DNA of 64,000 nt from Candidatus Pantoea soli (GCF_007833795.1 NZ_CP032702.1:1984001-2048000); one strand, 5' to 3'. Shown: positions 29,591 through 40,716, counted from the stretch's first letter. Program-made: numbers and translations. Notes: generated from the sequence alone by a model not told the origin.

Positions 29591-30607
29591 CTATTCTTCG
29601 GTCGATAACATTAAACGCAGCCGGCCGCCAGCGCCCCAGACATGGCACTGCCACGCGTCCGCGCGCTGACTGATTTGATTGAGATGTGTACTGCCCATCG
29701 TGCCCAGCGGCACGCCATTACTGAGCTGAATTTGCTGTGCATGAATATGCAGCGTGGCGTTAAGTCCGGCAGAAACCAGAATCAGGTTATTTAACGGACG
29801 ATGATAGTAGCCGACTAATAACGGGAATTGTCCCTGCAGGTTAGCCTGGCGCAGCAGCATATTCACCTGACGTAATAAGCCATTCAGTTCAGGCAGCCGC
29901 TGCTTCTGGCCTGAAAGTTGCTCCTGCAGCAGACCATTAAACAGCGCGCGCAGCAGCAGCGCCGCCAGCACGCCATTATCACCGGCACGCGTGACATCCA
30001 GACAGTAAAACGCAAGATCTTTGTCTGACAAGGCCGCAATATCCAGCACCAGACCGGGTTGTTCAGCCATGGTGAGCTGTCGATAGTTGATCCGGCAGTT
30101 GGCGATTGTTTGCTGCACGGGAGGTTGCAGCTGCTTCAGCAGTTTGGCTGCCGCCAGCGGATCGCGCACCAGCGCATCCCAGTCCTGGAAAAGCTGCTCA
30201 TCTTCTTCCACTTTTGACGTGAACATGGAGGGATAAAGACACTCGAACACCGCCTCGCGGAAGCGTTCAGGATCTTTTAACGGCTTAAGCAACACGTCCT
30301 GTACGCCGAGGCGCAGCACGTGCGCAATATCGGCCATATTCTGCGTTGCGGAAATAATTAACACGGGTACGCTGTTGCCCGCACTGCGGATGCGCTCAAC
30401 AAATGGGATGCCTCCCATACGCGGCATTTCCAGATCGCAAATGACCAGATCCACATCCTGTGCATTGAGCAGGCTCAACCCGTCCAGCCCGTCACCCGCT
30501 TCCAGCGTGGTGGCACCGAGCCCCTTTAACATCGTGTCCAGCAATGAACGGAAAACGACCTCATCTTCGACAATGAGTATCTTTTTGCCGAGTAGTGGTT
30601 TTTCCAT
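29591..30607 (-). CDS. rssB: Response regulator / RpoS adaptor RssB
   Basis: A 338-residue orphan response regulator that delivers sigma S (RpoS) to the ClpXP protease. The receiver domain (about 9-125) has the phosphorylated Asp58 in VICDLEMPRMGG and the conserved Lys108 in LLKPLKD. The C-terminal half is a degenerate PP2C-phosphatase-like domain. The length matches E. coli RssB (337). It lies downstream of rssA on the same strand, with a gap of 101 bases. Confidence 0.95.
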   Translation of the reverse strand: MEKPLLGKKILIVEDEVVFRSLLDTMLKGLGATTLEAGDGLDGLSLLNAQDVDLVICDLEMPRMGGIPFVERIRSAGNSVPVLIISATQNMADIAHVLRLGVQDVLLKPLKDPERFREAVFECLYPSMFTSKVEEDEQLFQDWDALVRDPLAAAKLLKQLQPPVQQTIANCRINYRQLTMAEQPGLVLDIAALSDKDLAFYCLDVTRAGDNGVLAALLLRALFNGLLQEQLSGQKQRLPELNGLLRQVNMLLRQANLQGQFPLLVGYYHRPLNNLILVSAGLNATLHIHAQQIQLSNGVPLGTMGSTHLNQISQRADAWQCHVWGAGGRLRLMLSTEE

Positions 30608-30708
30608 TCTCTCCCCCTGCGTACCAGATATTTTAATAGTGGTTCATAAAGCTCAGTTGCGCCTTTCAGAATCGGCTGAAGCCACAACCCCGGTGAATGA
30701 ACAACTGA

Positions 30709-31614
30709 TTATCTGCTACGGACCAGCGGTAATAGTTCATCCATTTTTTTCTCAACGGCAGCCTTGCCTGCCGCAATGGCTTCTCCGGCACGATGAAAGT
30801 CCAGCGTTGAAATCTGCGGACAAAAAGGCTGGATTAGCACATCCGGCGGATCGCCTGCCATACGGTTGCGCTTCAGGCGATTTTCCAGAACCTGTATTGA
30901 TGTCGACATAATTTCCATCGCGCCAGGTGACTGGCTGGCGCGACGGTGCGTCAGTCCCAGCAAACGCTGACGCAATTTCCTGCCCCAGGTTAACGCTTCG
31001 GCAGTGGCGATTTCCTCACCATTCTGCGGCGTCACCGATAACATATCCTGCTGCATCAGGTGCGCATCGTGCTGCAAATCCACGGCAATCACAATGTCTG
31101 CGCCCAGCGCGCGTGTCAGGGAAACCGGCACCGGATTGACCACCGCGCCGTCCACCAGCCAATAACCATTGTAGCCAACAGGCGGCAATAAGCCTGGCAT
31201 ACTACACGAAGCGCGCACAGCCTGATGCAAATCCCCTTCTGTCAGCCACAGCTCGCGCCCGGTACTGAGGTTGGTGGCCACGACGCCAAACGGTATGTCG
31301 CACCCTTCAATATGTTCAGCCGGGATCAGCTGACGGATGTGGCTGAACACCCGGTCGCCCCGTAATAATCCGCCGCGCTGCCAGGAGAGATCCATCAGGC
31401 GAATCACGTCCCAGTAGCGAAACGCGCTCACCCACTTTTCCATCAGGCCAAGGCGGCCGTTGACATAGGCAGATCCCACCAGGGCGCCAACCGAGCAGCC
31501 TGCCACGACATCTATCTCAATGCCGGCACGCTCCAGCGCATTGATTACGCCGATGTGCGCCCAGCCTTTTGCCGCACCGGAACCCAGTGCCAGCCCGATT
31601 TTGACCTTTCTCAT
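30709..31614 (-). CDS. rssA: Patatin-like phospholipase family protein RssA
   Basis: A 301-residue protein with a patatin catalytic dyad: Ser41 in GCSVG and Asp155 in DGAVVNPVPV, plus the glycine-rich oxyanion loop GSGAAKGWAHIG. It is therefore expected to hydrolyse lipid esters, although its substrate is not known. It is conserved upstream of rssB in enterobacteria and may share its transcript. The sequence closely follows E. coli RssA. Confidence 0.94.
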   Translation of the reverse strand: MRKVKIGLALGSGAAKGWAHIGVINALERAGIEIDVVAGCSVGALVGSAYVNGRLGLMEKWVSAFRYWDVIRLMDLSWQRGGLLRGDRVFSHIRQLIPAEHIEGCDIPFGVVATNLSTGRELWLTEGDLHQAVRASCSMPGLLPPVGYNGYWLVDGAVVNPVPVSLTRALGADIVIAVDLQHDAHLMQQDMLSVTPQNGEEIATAEALTWGRKLRQRLLGLTHRRASQSPGAMEIMSTSIQVLENRLKRNRMAGDPPDVLIQPFCPQISTLDFHRAGEAIAAGKAAVEKKMDELLPLVRSR

Positions 31615-31710
31615 GGTCCCTCGTGCGTTAGGTGATACGTAGCATCACGCCAGACAGTCGGCTACCATAGCGCACGCTTACTTTAACCTGAATCACTCAC
31701 AGGAGATAAC

Positions 31711-32166
31711 GTGTCCGAAACGTGCCCCTGCTGCAGCGGAAAGCAGTATAGCCTATGTTGCCAGCCCTTTCTGGAAGGCCAGGCGATTCCCGCCAGCGCC
31801 GAACAATTAATGCGCTCACGCTACTCAGCCTATGTCCGGCATCATGCAGCGTATCTGACATCCACCTGGCACACCAGTAAACGTGTGGCCGGGCTGGAGA
31901 CGTTATTGTCTGAAAGTTTTGCCGGCACCGAGTGGCTGGGCCTGAATGTAACCCGTTGTAATCCCGGAAGCCATGAGAATGAAGCCTTCGTGACTTTTTT
32001 TGCACGCTACCGCGAAAACGGGCGCACTTCGGCCATCAGTGAATGTTCACGCTTTCTTCGCGAGGATCAACGCTGGTACTATGTCGACGGAACCACGCCA
32101 GAGATTGGGCGTAACGATCGCTGTCCTTGTGGCGCCGATAAAAAATACAAAAAATGTTGTGGCTGA
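31711..32166 (+). CDS. ychJ: YchJ-family protein with SEC-C motif
   Basis: A 151-residue protein of the UPF0225/YchJ family. Cysteine clusters at both ends (CPCCSG and CC near the N-terminus; [14 protein letters not shown] at the C-terminus) are SEC-C-type zinc-binding motifs, like the tail of SecA. The function is unknown. The start is GTG, preceded by AGGAGATAAC at good spacing. It is read divergently from rssA and is followed by purU, as in E. coli. Confidence 0.92.
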   Translation: MSETCPCCSGKQYSLCCQPFLEGQAIPASAEQLMRSRYSAYVRHHAAYLTSTWHTSKRVAGLETLLSESFAGTEWLGLNVTRCNPGSHENEAFVTFFARYRENGRTSAISECSRFLREDQRWYYVDGTTPEIGRNDRCPCGADKKYKKCCG

Positions 32167-32222
32167 CCTGACGCATCCCCAACGGCTTTACCATTCATCG
32201 CTTTGACAGGACTCTGATTGAG

Positions 32223-33071
32223 ATGCAAGCGCAAACCATGCAACGAAAAGTATTACGGACCATTTGCCCTGATGCGAAGGGTCTGATCGCCAAAATCACC
32301 AATATTTGTTACAAGCATGAACTGAACATTGTGCAGAACAATGAGTTTGTTGATCACCGCACCGGGCGTTTCTTCATGCGCACCGAACTGGAAGGGATCT
32401 TCAACGACAACACGCTGCTGGCGGATCTCGACAGCGCGCTGCCTGCGGGTTCAGTCCGAGAACTGCACACCGCCGGTCGTCGTCGCGTGGTGATACTGGT
32501 GACCAAAGAGGCGCACTGCCTTGGCGATTTACTGATGAAGAGCGCGTTTGGCGGTCTCGACATGGAAATTGCCGCCGTCATCGGTAATCACGATACGCTG
32601 CGTTCGCTGGTTGAACGTTTCGACATTCCGTTTGTGCTGGTGAGCCACGAAGGACTGACGCGTGAAGAGCATGACAACCGCATGGCCGATGAGATTGATC
32701 GTTATCAGCCGGATTATGTTGTGCTGGCAAAATATATGCGTGTGCTGACGCCGGCGTTTGTCCAGCGCTATCCGAACCAGATCATCAACATTCATCACTC
32801 CTTCCTGCCCGCCTTCATCGGTGCGCGCCCTTATCATCAGGCGTATGAGCGCGGGGTGAAAATCATCGGTGCTACGGCGCATTACGTGAATGACAACCTG
32901 GATGAAGGCCCAATCATTATGCAGGACGTAATAAATGTCGATCACAGCTACACGGCTGAAGAGATGATGCGTGCCGGACGCGATGTGGAAAAAAATGTGC
33001 TGAGCCGCGCGCTGTATAAAGTGCTGGGGCAGCGCGTCTTTGTCTACGGTAACCGCACCATTATTCTGTAA
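32223..33071 (+). CDS. purU: Formyltetrahydrofolate deformylase
   Basis: A 282-residue enzyme that hydrolyses 10-formyl-tetrahydrofolate to formate, which feeds PurT in purine synthesis. An N-terminal ACT-type regulatory domain (about 1-85) precedes a formyl-transferase-fold domain with catalytic Asn189 and His191 in INIHHSFLPAF and Asp227 in DNLDEGP. It matches E. coli PurU almost throughout. An alternative Met at 32238 would shorten the N-terminus by five residues. Confidence 0.97.
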   Translation: MQAQTMQRKVLRTICPDAKGLIAKITNICYKHELNIVQNNEFVDHRTGRFFMRTELEGIFNDNTLLADLDSALPAGSVRELHTAGRRRVVILVTKEAHCLGDLLMKSAFGGLDMEIAAVIGNHDTLRSLVERFDIPFVLVSHEGLTREEHDNRMADEIDRYQPDYVVLAKYMRVLTPAFVQRYPNQIINIHHSFLPAFIGARPYHQAYERGVKIIGATAHYVNDNLDEGPIIMQDVINVDHSYTAEEMMRAGRDVEKNVLSRALYKVLGQRVFVYGNRTIIL

Positions 33072-33152
33072 CGCGGCGGGCGCTGAATTGCTTAACTCTT
33101 CAGCGCCACGCGTAAAAAGTGGGCAAACGATTGATATTTTTCAACGGGGCGC

Positions 33153-33190
33153 TTTACAGGCCGAACGCATTTGGTATGATGCGCCCCGCT
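33153..33190 (+). promoter_or_regulatory. tyrT stable-RNA promoter
   Basis: A -35 TTTACA (33153-33158), a 16-base spacer and a -10 TATGAT (33175-33180) are followed by the GC-rich discriminator GCGCCCC. All three elements match the E. coli tyrT promoter. The GC-rich discriminator is the hallmark of stringent and growth-rate control. Confidence 0.88.
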
Positions 33191-33215
33191 TTCAGGCATA
33201 AAGATTCAGGCCAGT

Positions 33216-33300
<85 letters not shown>

Positions 33301-33344
33301 TCTGAATCACTCTTCCGCCTGAATCTTATGAGCTTCATATCCCG

Positions 33345-33411
<67 letters not shown>

Positions 33412-33429
<18 letters not shown>

Positions 33430-33502
33430 TCCTCTGTTGCACCCTGCTGATAGTGTTCCCCTGCGTTACCGATACTCTCCGGAGAAGGATGAGAAGCTTC
33501 GA
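33412..33502 (+). repeat. rtT-like repeat, unit 1 (starts inside the second tRNA-Tyr)
   Basis: From 33412 to about 33502 the sequence recurs at 33578-33660. The unit begins with the last 18 bases of the tRNA (T-arm and acceptor) and continues into GTTGCACCCTGCTGATAGTG. E. coli tyrT is followed by similar rtT repeats that also contain the tRNA 3' end. Between the units, 33503-33577 holds two hairpins. Confidence 0.75.
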
Positions 33503-33577
33503 CCGAAGGTTCGGGTCGAACACCGTGAGACAACGCGCGAACGCGCGGCCCGCAGGGTGAGCCGCCTGCGGCGAATC

Positions 33578-33660
33578 ATCCTTCTCCCGCCACCATCCTC
33601 TGTTGCACCCTGCTGATAGTGTTCCCCTGCGTTACCGATTCTCTTCGGAGAAGCATCGAC
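33578..33660 (+). repeat. rtT-like repeat, unit 2
   Basis: This copy starts 166 bases after unit 1. It is identical for about 63 bases and then differs by scattered changes and a short deletion. It carries a second tRNA-like 3' end, including CCGCCACCA, with no tRNA body attached. A processed rtT-like RNA could arise from the tRNA transcript. Confidence 0.75.
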
Positions 33661-33704
33661 TGTGTCCCCTCACGCACCTGCGCGTTCTGCGGTTTGCCTG
33701 CCGC

Positions 33705-33731
33705 CATCGGCGGATTCAGCCGATGACTTTT
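33705..33731 (+). terminator. Probable terminator of the tyrT transcript
   Basis: A seven-pair stem (CATCGGC with GCCGATG, seven-base loop) is followed by ACTTTTACC, about 45 bases after the second repeat unit and before xthA. The T-run is short. Confidence 0.5.
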
Positions 33732-33785
33732 ACCGTAAAACTCGTTACCATCCCGGCAAACTTATGCGGATAAAATGGCTGTGAA

Positions 33786-34592
33786 ATGAAATTTGTCTCT
33801 TTCAACATCAACGGGTTGCGCGCGCGCCCTCATCAACTGGAAGCGCTGGTGGAACAGCATCAGCCGGATGTGATCGGGCTGCAGGAAACCAAAGTCCATG
33901 ACGACATGTTCCCGCTCGAAGAGGTCAGCCGGCTCGGCTATAACGTGTTTTATCACGGTCAGAAAGGCCATTACGGGGTCGCACTGTTAACCAAAGAACA
34001 GCCCGTGATGGTGCGCCGTGGTTTTCCGGGAGATGATGAAGACGCCCAGCGTCGCCTGATTATGGCGGAAATTGCCAGCCCGATTGGCGACATCACGGTC
34101 ATCAACGGCTATTTCCCGCAGGGTGAAAGCCGCGACCATCCGGTTAAATTCCCGGCGAAAGCCAAATTTTACCGCGATCTGCAGGACTACCTTGAGCAAC
34201 AGCTCAGCGCCGATAAGCCAGTGCTGATAATGGGTGACATGAATATCAGCACCACCGATCTGGACATCGGCATTGGTGAAGAGAGCCGCAAGCGCTGGCT
34301 GCGCGCGGGCAAATGTTCATTCCTGCCGGAAGAGCGCGAGTGGATGGATCGTCTGCTGCAGTGGGGCCTGGTTGATACCTGGCGCGAGAAAAATCCGGAA
34401 ACGGCAGACCGTTTCTCCTGGTTTGATTACCGCTCAAAAGGGTTTGATGACAATCGCGGCCTGCGTATTGATTTGCTGCTGGCGAGCGCGCCCCTGGCGT
34501 CGCGCTGCATCGACAGCGGCATTGACTACGCTATCCGCGCGATGGAAAAACCCTCCGATCATGCCCCCATCTGGTCTACCTTCTCGCTGTAA
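33786..34592 (+). CDS. xthA: Exonuclease III
   Basis: A 268-residue AP endonuclease and 3'-5' exonuclease for base-excision repair. The catalytic set of the family is visible: Asn7 and Glu34 (GLQETKVHD), the GDMNIS motif with Asp and Asn, IDLLLAS with Asp, and the C-terminal SDHAP with the catalytic His. Length and sequence match E. coli ExoIII. It is convergent with ynjH. Confidence 0.97.
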   Translation: MKFVSFNINGLRARPHQLEALVEQHQPDVIGLQETKVHDDMFPLEEVSRLGYNVFYHGQKGHYGVALLTKEQPVMVRRGFPGDDEDAQRRLIMAEIASPIGDITVINGYFPQGESRDHPVKFPAKAKFYRDLQDYLEQQLSADKPVLIMGDMNISTTDLDIGIGEESRKRWLRAGKCSFLPEEREWMDRLLQWGLVDTWREKNPETADRFSWFDYRSKGFDDNRGLRIDLLLASAPLASRCIDSGIDYAIRAMEKPSDHAPIWSTFSL

Positions 34593-34598
34593 AACCGC

Positions 34599-34629
34599 GC
34601 GTGACGCCGCAGCGTCACGCCGTTTCATT
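34599..34629. terminator. Hairpin between xthA and ynjH
   Basis: A perfect nine-pair stem (GCGTGACGC with GCGTCACGC, loop CGCA) lies between the two convergent stops. T-rich flanks (CGTTTCATTT to the right, GCGGTTTTAC on the minus strand) make it usable in both directions. Confidence 0.65.
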
Positions 34630-34921
34630 TGATGATTTTCCAGATCAGCGGATTGGTTCCCAGCACTTTCTCATCACGTGCGCACTGCAGCAATACCCCT
34701 TCTGCTTTCACCACCGCGCCTTCTGAATAGGTGCGGTTTTCATAAATACAGCACTGCAGACACGCAGGCTGGCGGTTTTGCCCCTGCGTCCACGCCTCCG
34801 GCGGCATATCCACCACCACATCGGTGTTATTCCCGCTGCGGTACTCCTGCGGCTGGCGATTTGCCAGCGCGGCATGGCTGCACAGCAGTAATCCACTCAG
34901 TAACAGCACGGCATAACGCAT
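34625..34921 (-). CDS. ynjH: YnjH-family secreted protein (DUF1496)
   Basis: A 98-residue small exported protein with a signal peptide of about 20 residues (LLLCSHAALA/NRQ). The mature part has the conserved DVVVDMPPEAW, CLQCCIYENRTYSEGAVVKAEG and LLQCARD stretches of DUF1496, with cysteines that could form disulphides in the periplasm. The function is unknown. Its ATG is two bases past the topB stop and its ribosome site (AAGGAG) lies inside topB, so it is coupled to topB. Confidence 0.88.
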   Translation of the reverse strand: MRYAVLLLSGLLLCSHAALANRQPQEYRSGNNTDVVVDMPPEAWTQGQNRQPACLQCCIYENRTYSEGAVVKAEGVLLQCARDEKVLGTNPLIWKIIK

Positions 34922-34923
34922 GC

Positions 34924-36840
34924 TTACGTCTCCTTTTTTGTGCGCCGGGTGAATTTGGCTTTGCTGCGTTTCGGCCCGGTCGCGGCCAGTCCCCGAAATG
35001 CCTGCAGCGAAGGTCGCTGACGCGCCTCGCCGATCAGTCCGGTCAGCGTACTGACCAGCGGTTGCATAAACTCCTCATAGCGGCAGGCTTTTTCACTGAT
35101 ACGGGTAAGCGTGGATTCCCAGTGTGCCGTCATATCCGGCCGGGCGGCCATCTCCGGCAGAGCATGGATCAGTGCCCTGCCGGCGTCCGTGGCATGAATA
35201 TAGCGGCCTTTTTTCACCAGAAACGTGCGGCGAAACAGCAGTTCGATAATGCCGGCTCGCGTCGCTTCCGTCCCTAAACCATCGGTCGCACGCAGCACTT
35301 TCTTTAATTCTTTATCCTGCACAAAGCGCGCAATACCGGTCATGGCGGAGAGCAGTGTCGCATCGGTAAACGGGCGCGGCGGTTGCGTCTGTTTCGCCAG
35401 CACCTCACCGCGTTCACACAACAGCTCATCCCCTTTGCTCACTACCGGCAGCGGCGTGCCGTCATTCTCTTCGTCGCGCTCTTTACTGCCAAGCAGCGCA
35501 CGCCAGCCTGCTTCCGCCAGAAAGCGGGCTTTCGCGACGAATTTCCCGCCACCAATATCCAGATCAATCACACATTTGCGGAACACCGCGTCCGGGCAAA
35601 ACTGCATCAGATACTGGCGGGCAATCAGGCCGTAAATCTTCGCTTCATTGTCGCTGAGCGTGACGTTGCTCGCGCGGGCTGTCGGGATGATGGCATGGTG
35701 CGCGTCCACTTTCTTATCATCCCAGCAGCGATTTTTCCGCTCCGGGTCAAAATCGTCCGGCGGCGTCAGCGCAGGCTGATGCGCCTGAATCGCTTTCAGC
35801 ACTGCATGGCGTCCGGCAAAATGCTCGTCCGGCAGATAGCGGCTGTCGGAACGCGGATAGGTAATCAGCTTGTGGGTTTCGTACAGGCGCTGACAGCAGT
35901 CCAGCACGTTCTGCGCGCTAAGGCCAAACCGTTTTGCGGCTTCAATCTGCAGGCTGGAGAGTGAGAACGGCAGCGGTGCACTCTCGGATTCACGCTTGTC
36001 GTTATAACCAGTGACCCATGCCGGTTTACCGTTGATGCGCGCCAGCACATGCTCAGCCAGCGGACGATGCAGTAAACGCCCCTCTTCATCCTGCCACGGC
36101 TCGCAGGCGTCGCTGGGAACCCAGCAGGCGACAAAGCGCTCCTCCGCGGGCGTGACAATGTGGGCTTTCACTTCGAAATATGCTTTTGGTTCGAAGTTTT
36201 CGATCTCTTCATCGCGTCGCACCACCAGCCCCAGCACCGGTGTCTGCACGCGCCCGACAGAGAGCACACCGTCATAACCGGCATTGCGCCCCAGCAGCGT
36301 CCAGGCGCGCGTCATATTGATACCGTAGAGCCAGTCAGCGCGCGCGCGCGCCAGCGCCGAGACGCAGAGCGGGATAAACTCGCGGTTTTCGCGTAAGCGG
36401 TTAACCGCCCGTTCCACCGCGGCCGGGTTAAGATCGTTAATCAGACAGCGCTGCACTTTCTGGCGCTTTTCAGCCGGCAAATGCAGATAATCCAGCACCT
36501 CATCAACCAGCAGCTGGCCTTCGCGATCCGGGTCGCCGGCGTGTACCACTTCGCTGGCCTGCTGCAGCAGGCCTTCAATCACTTTAAGCTGCTTCGCAAC
36601 CGAGGGGCGCGGCTGTAAGCGCCACTTTTCGGGAATGATCGGCAGATCGGCCAGGTTCCAGCGCGCATACCGGCTGTCATAGCTATCCGGCTGCGCCTGC
36701 TCCAGCAGGTGACCAACGCACCAGGTCACCACCTGATCATTTCCGCAGGCAATATAGCCATCGCCGCGGCGATGCGGTTTAGGCAGCACATCGGCAATGG
36801 CCCGTGCCAGACTGGGTTTTTCAGCAATAAACAAACGCAT
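34924..36840 (-). CDS. topB: DNA topoisomerase III
   Basis: A 638-residue type IA topoisomerase that decatenates DNA. The Toprim domain is N-terminal, with Glu7 (AEKPS) and Asp103/Asp105 (AGDPDREGQ). The catalytic Tyr328 is in [13 protein letters not shown] basic C-terminal tail ([14 protein letters not shown]) replaces the zinc fingers of topoisomerase I. The length is slightly below E. coli TopB (653). It is 21 bases downstream of selD and upstream of ynjH on the same strand. Confidence 0.96.
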   Translation of the reverse strand: MRLFIAEKPSLARAIADVLPKPHRRGDGYIACGNDQVVTWCVGHLLEQAQPDSYDSRYARWNLADLPIIPEKWRLQPRPSVAKQLKVIEGLLQQASEVVHAGDPDREGQLLVDEVLDYLHLPAEKRQKVQRCLINDLNPAAVERAVNRLRENREFIPLCVSALARARADWLYGINMTRAWTLLGRNAGYDGVLSVGRVQTPVLGLVVRRDEEIENFEPKAYFEVKAHIVTPAEERFVACWVPSDACEPWQDEEGRLLHRPLAEHVLARINGKPAWVTGYNDKRESESAPLPFSLSSLQIEAAKRFGLSAQNVLDCCQRLYETHKLITYPRSDSRYLPDEHFAGRHAVLKAIQAHQPALTPPDDFDPERKNRCWDDKKVDAHHAIIPTARASNVTLSDNEAKIYGLIARQYLMQFCPDAVFRKCVIDLDIGGGKFVAKARFLAEAGWRALLGSKERDEENDGTPLPVVSKGDELLCERGEVLAKQTQPPRPFTDATLLSAMTGIARFVQDKELKKVLRATDGLGTEATRAGIIELLFRRTFLVKKGRYIHATDAGRALIHALPEMAARPDMTAHWESTLTRISEKACRYEEFMQPLVSTLTGLIGEARQRPSLQAFRGLAATGPKRSKAKFTRRTKKET

Positions 36841-36861
36841 GCAGTGCGCCGATCCTTAACG

Positions 36862-37905
36862 TCAGGTAATTACAGTAATCAGAGGCTTTGTTGCGTCTGC
36901 AGGAAACAGTTCGCCAATGGCGGCGACGTCAACGCCGGCTTCTGCCGCGCAGCGCCGGAAGGCGGCCACCGCGCTGGCGTCTACCGCCACCAGCAGTCCG
37001 CCGGAGGTTTGCGGATCGCACAGTAATGCGCGGGTCGCTTCATCCATCGCCGAAACCTGCGCGCCATAGCTGGCAAAGTTACGTTCAGTGCCGCCCGGCA
37101 CGGCACCGGTGGCAATATAGTCATCCACGCCGGGCAAGCGGGGTACCTGGCCGGCCCGGATTTCCGCCCGCAGTCCGGAGCCGTGACACATCTCGCTCAG
37201 ATGTCCGAGCAGACCAAATCCGGTCACGTCGGTCATGGCGCTGACGCCAGCCAGCCGGGCAAAATCTGCACCGGCACGGTTCAGCTGGCACATCACCGCC
37301 GCCGCCAGCGACTGATGTTCCGCCCGCAGCACCCCCCTTTTTTCCGCCGTGGTGAGAATGCCGATGCCAAGGGGTTTGGTGAGAAACAGCGTACTGCCGG
37401 CCTGCGCTGCGCTGTTCTTCTTCACGCGCGCCACGTCAACAATACCGGTCACGGCGAGGCCAAAAATCGGCTCCGGCGCGTCAATTGAGTGCCCGCCCGC
37501 CAGCGCAATGCCTGCCGCCTGACAGGCAGCACGCCCTCCTTCCACCACCTGTTGGGCAACCTCCGGACTGAGCACATTCACCGGCCAGCCGAGGATGGCA
37601 ATCGCCATGATCGGCTTGCCGCCCATGGCATAGATATCGCTGATGGCATTGGTCGCCGCAATGCGGCCAAAGGTGTGCGGATCGTCGACGATGGGCATGA
37701 AAAAATCGGTGGTGCTGACCACGGCGGTGCCGTTGCCCAGATCGTACACCGCGGCGTCATCGCGGGTTTCATTCCCCACCAGCAGCTGCGGATCGTGAAA
37801 CGCGGTCAGTTCACTGCGAAGAATCGTTTCAAGCACCTGCGGCGAGATTTTACAGCCACAGCCGGCACCGTGGCTGTATTGTGTCAGACGAAGCGGTTCA
37901 CTCAT
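36862..37905 (-). CDS. selD: Selenophosphate synthase
   Basis: A 347-residue enzyme that makes selenophosphate, the selenium donor for selenocysteine and selenouridine tRNA. The essential pair is Cys16 and Lys19 in GAGCGCKI; it is the Cys, not the Sec, form. The ATP-binding [13 protein letters not shown] and [15 protein letters not shown] regions and the [16 protein letters not shown] motif are intact. It heads the selD-topB-ynjH run, as in E. coli. Confidence 0.97.
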   Translation of the reverse strand: MSEPLRLTQYSHGAGCGCKISPQVLETILRSELTAFHDPQLLVGNETRDDAAVYDLGNGTAVVSTTDFFMPIVDDPHTFGRIAATNAISDIYAMGGKPIMAIAILGWPVNVLSPEVAQQVVEGGRAACQAAGIALAGGHSIDAPEPIFGLAVTGIVDVARVKKNSAAQAGSTLFLTKPLGIGILTTAEKRGVLRAEHQSLAAAVMCQLNRAGADFARLAGVSAMTDVTGFGLLGHLSEMCHGSGLRAEIRAGQVPRLPGVDDYIATGAVPGGTERNFASYGAQVSAMDEATRALLCDPQTSGGLLVAVDASAVAAFRRCAAEAGVDVAAIGELFPADATKPLITVIT

Positions 37906-38049
37906 GGCGGGTTCCTTATGCGCTGAACAGAAGGCGTTATGTTAGCCTGGCTGCCAGCCGGTGATAAGCATCGCACGCCCGGAGAGCGATCTTTCGCACA
38001 GGCTCTGTGCAACGCCAGCCACCCTGCCGCAGAAACCCGCCGGTGTCTG

Positions 38050-38601
38050 TCAGAAATAACTGACAAAGTCGCGGGTATCCGGCGCGACAACCGTGGTGCT
38101 GGCTTTCAGCTGCGGCGTACCCAGATAGAGAAAGCCGACAATCGCATCCTGTTCGCGACAGCCAAAGGCTTCACGCACCTGCGGATGGTCAGTCCACGGC
38201 CCGCTGCGCCAGATACCGTTGAAGCCCTGCGCAGCCGCGGCCATCTGCATCGCCATCACCGCACATCCTGCCGAGAGCAGCTGCTCCCAGCGCGGCACTT
38301 TTTCCGACGGCGTACAGTGCGCCACTACGGTGATAATCATGGGCGCGCGGAAAGGTGCCGCAGCGGCTTTCGCAATGGCTTTGTCATCCAGATTGCTGTC
38401 GCGGGCGGCCTGTTCCAGCAGCCTGCCAAAGCGCTCGCGCCCTTCATTCTCCACAATGATGAAGCGCCACGGCTGCAGCGTGCCGTGATCGGGCGCGCGC
38501 ATGCCGGCATGCAGAATGTTTTGCAGTATCTCGCCGGCCGGTGCCGGTTCGGTCAGGCGTGAAGCTGAACGACGATTAACCAGTAAATCCAGTGCATCCA
38601 T
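38050..38601 (-). CDS. ydjA: NAD(P)H nitroreductase family protein YdjA
   Basis: A 183-residue FMN-binding nitroreductase-fold protein, the same length as E. coli YdjA. It begins with [16 protein letters not shown], typical of the FMN-phosphate site, and has [18 protein letters not shown] and [15 protein letters not shown]. Family members reduce nitro compounds or quinones, but the natural substrate of YdjA is unknown. GGGAGA precedes the ATG. It is divergent from sppA. Confidence 0.94.
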   Translation of the reverse strand: MDALDLLVNRRSASRLTEPAPAGEILQNILHAGMRAPDHGTLQPWRFIIVENEGRERFGRLLEQAARDSNLDDKAIAKAAAAPFRAPMIITVVAHCTPSEKVPRWEQLLSAGCAVMAMQMAAAAQGFNGIWRSGPWTDHPQVREAFGCREQDAIVGFLYLGTPQLKASTTVVAPDTRDFVSYF

Positions 38602-38771
38602 AATGAGTCTCCCGTGACGAAAATGCGTGGCCTAATCCTGGCACAGCGCGATCTTTTGTAACAGTCTGGCGCGATTTCCTGCTGACTTTTCACACGCCGC
38701 TCTTTAGGATGGAGCCAACCTCGGGGCAGGCCGCGTGCCGCCTGCTCTGGCTACGTGAATATGGAGAGTTT

Positions 38772-40631
38772 ATGCGCACATTGTGGCGAATCATTGCAGG
38801 CCTGTTCCGCTGGAGCTGGCGGGTGCTGAATTTTATTCGTGAATTTATTCTGAATCTCTTTCTGATTGTGTTGATTCTGGCTGGGGTGGGTATCTGGCTG
38901 CAGATCTCCGGCAGCAACAGCAGCGAACCGGTCCAGCAGGGTGCGCTGAAAGTCGATCTCAGCGGCATGCTGGTGGACAAACCCTCGGTCAGCAATCGCC
39001 TGAGCCGTATCAGCCGTGAGCTGCTGGGAACCAGCAGCGATCGCCTGCAGGAGAATTCACTGTTTGATGTCGTGGAGGCTATCCGTCAGGCAAAAAGCGA
39101 CAAAAACATCACCGGTATCGTGCTGGATCTGCGTGATTTTGCCGGCGGCGATCAGCCGTCGCTGCAGTATGTCGGTAAAGCGCTGCGCGAATTCCGCGAT
39201 AGCGGCAAACCGATTTTCGCCATTGGCGACAGCTACAGTCAGGCGCAGTACTATCTGGCCAGCTATGCCAGCAAAATCTATCTCTCGCCACAGGGCACGG
39301 TGGATTTGCACGGCTTTGCCACTAACGGCCTGTATTACAAGACGCTGCTGGACAAACTAAAGGTCAGTTCGCACGTGTTCCGTGTTGGCACCTATAAATC
39401 CGCCGTAGAGCCGTTCCTGCGTGATGACATGTCACCGGCAGCGCGCGATGCTGACAGCCGCTGGGTGGGTCAGCTGTGGCAGAACTATCTGAACACCGTC
39501 GCAGCGAATCGCCAGATCACACCGGATCAGCTGTTCCCTGGCGCTGCCGGGGTGATCAGCGGTCTGCAGGCGGTTCAGGGCGATACCGCCAGGTACGCGC
39601 TGAACAACAAGTTGGTGGATGTGCTGGATACGCGCGCTGCGGCCGATCAGCAACTGGTGAAAACCTTCGGCTGGGATAAGGCGAACAATGATTACCGCAA
39701 CGTCAGCATCTATGACTACAACGTGAAACAGCCACCGCAGGGTCAGGCAGGTAACATCGCGGTGATTCTGGCCAGCGGTGCCATCATGGACGGTGAAGAG
39801 CGCGCCGGTAACGTGGGCGGTGACACCACTGCGGCGCAGATCCGCGATGCGCGGCTGGATCCGAAAATCAAAGCTATCGTGCTGCGGGTGAACAGCCCGG
39901 GCGGCAGCGTTACCGCCTCTGAAGCGATCCGCGAAGAGCTGGCAGCGGCCCACGACGCCGGGAAACCGGTGGTGGTCTCGATGGGCGGTATGGCGGCGTC
40001 GGGCGGTTACTGGATCTCTACCCCGGCGGACTATATCGTGGCGGCGCCCAGTACGCTCACCGGCTCCATCGGTATTTTTGGCGTGATTAACACCGTTGAA
40101 AACAGCCTGAGCGCCATTGGCGTGCATAGCGATGGCGTAGCCACTTCACCGCTGGCGGACGTGGCAACAACGAAAGCCCTGCCGCAGGAAGTCCAGCAGC
40201 TGATGCAGCTGACCATTGAAAATGGCTACCGCAATTTTGTCGGGCTGGTTGCCTCATCGCGCCACAAAACGCCAGAGCAGATTGACGCGATTGCGCAGGG
40301 CCACGTCTGGACAGGCAGTGATGCCAAAGCCAACGGCCTGGTGGATGCGCTGGGTGATTTCGACGATGCCGTCGCCAAAGCGGCTGAACTGGCCAAAGTG
40401 ACCCAGCCGGCGCTGAGCTGGTATCAGGACGACCCAGGGATGCTGGATCTGTTGCTGAATCAGATGAATGCGTCGGCGCAGGCGGTACTGCCCGCGTCAC
40501 TGAAAGCCTGGCTGCCCGCGCCAGTGACTGACGTTATGAGCGCCATGCAGGCACAGCCGGGGCTGCTGAATCACCTTAACGATCCCCAGAACCGCTACGC
40601 CTTCTGCCTTAACTGCGGCAACGTACGGTAA
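38772..40631 (+). CDS. sppA: Signal peptide peptidase SppA (protease IV)
   Basis: A 619-residue inner-membrane serine protease that degrades cleaved signal peptides in the periplasm. One N-terminal transmembrane anchor (about 20-45) is followed by two tandem protease domains. Catalytic Lys209 ([11 protein letters not shown]) lies in the first, and the nucleophile Ser410 ([13 protein letters not shown]) in the second. The frame extends upstream to 38709, but the ATG at 38772 follows GGAG and matches the E. coli start exactly. One residue longer than E. coli SppA. Confidence 0.97.
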   Translation: MRTLWRIIAGLFRWSWRVLNFIREFILNLFLIVLILAGVGIWLQISGSNSSEPVQQGALKVDLSGMLVDKPSVSNRLSRISRELLGTSSDRLQENSLFDVVEAIRQAKSDKNITGIVLDLRDFAGGDQPSLQYVGKALREFRDSGKPIFAIGDSYSQAQYYLASYASKIYLSPQGTVDLHGFATNGLYYKTLLDKLKVSSHVFRVGTYKSAVEPFLRDDMSPAARDADSRWVGQLWQNYLNTVAANRQITPDQLFPGAAGVISGLQAVQGDTARYALNNKLVDVLDTRAAADQQLVKTFGWDKANNDYRNVSIYDYNVKQPPQGQAGNIAVILASGAIMDGEERAGNVGGDTTAAQIRDARLDPKIKAIVLRVNSPGGSVTASEAIREELAAAHDAGKPVVVSMGGMAASGGYWISTPADYIVAAPSTLTGSIGIFGVINTVENSLSAIGVHSDGVATSPLADVATTKALPQEVQQLMQLTIENGYRNFVGLVASSRHKTPEQIDAIAQGHVWTGSDAKANGLVDALGDFDDAVAKAAELAKVTQPALSWYQDDPGMLDLLLNQMNASAQAVLPASLKAWLPAPVTDVMSAMQAQPGLLNHLNDPQNRYAFCLNCGNVR

Positions 40632-40637
40632 ACTTTA

Positions 40638-40666
40638 CAGCCCGGCCGCTGGTCGGGCTGCTTTTC
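40638..40666 (+). terminator. Terminator after sppA
   Basis: A ten-pair stem (CAGCCCGGCC with GGTCGGGCTG, one G-T pair) has a three-base loop and is followed by CTTTTCC, seven bases after the sppA stop. Confidence 0.7.
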
Positions 40667-40716
40667 CCCGGTAATCCCCTTATACTGCGCGTTTTACGGC
40701 AAGCCTGAGTTCATTC

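Noticed and set aside
33124..33139. GCAAACGATTGAT resembling a PurR operator after purU
   Set aside because: Only the left half fits, it lies downstream of purU and upstream of a tRNA promoter, and it is more simply part of the AT-rich tyrT upstream region.
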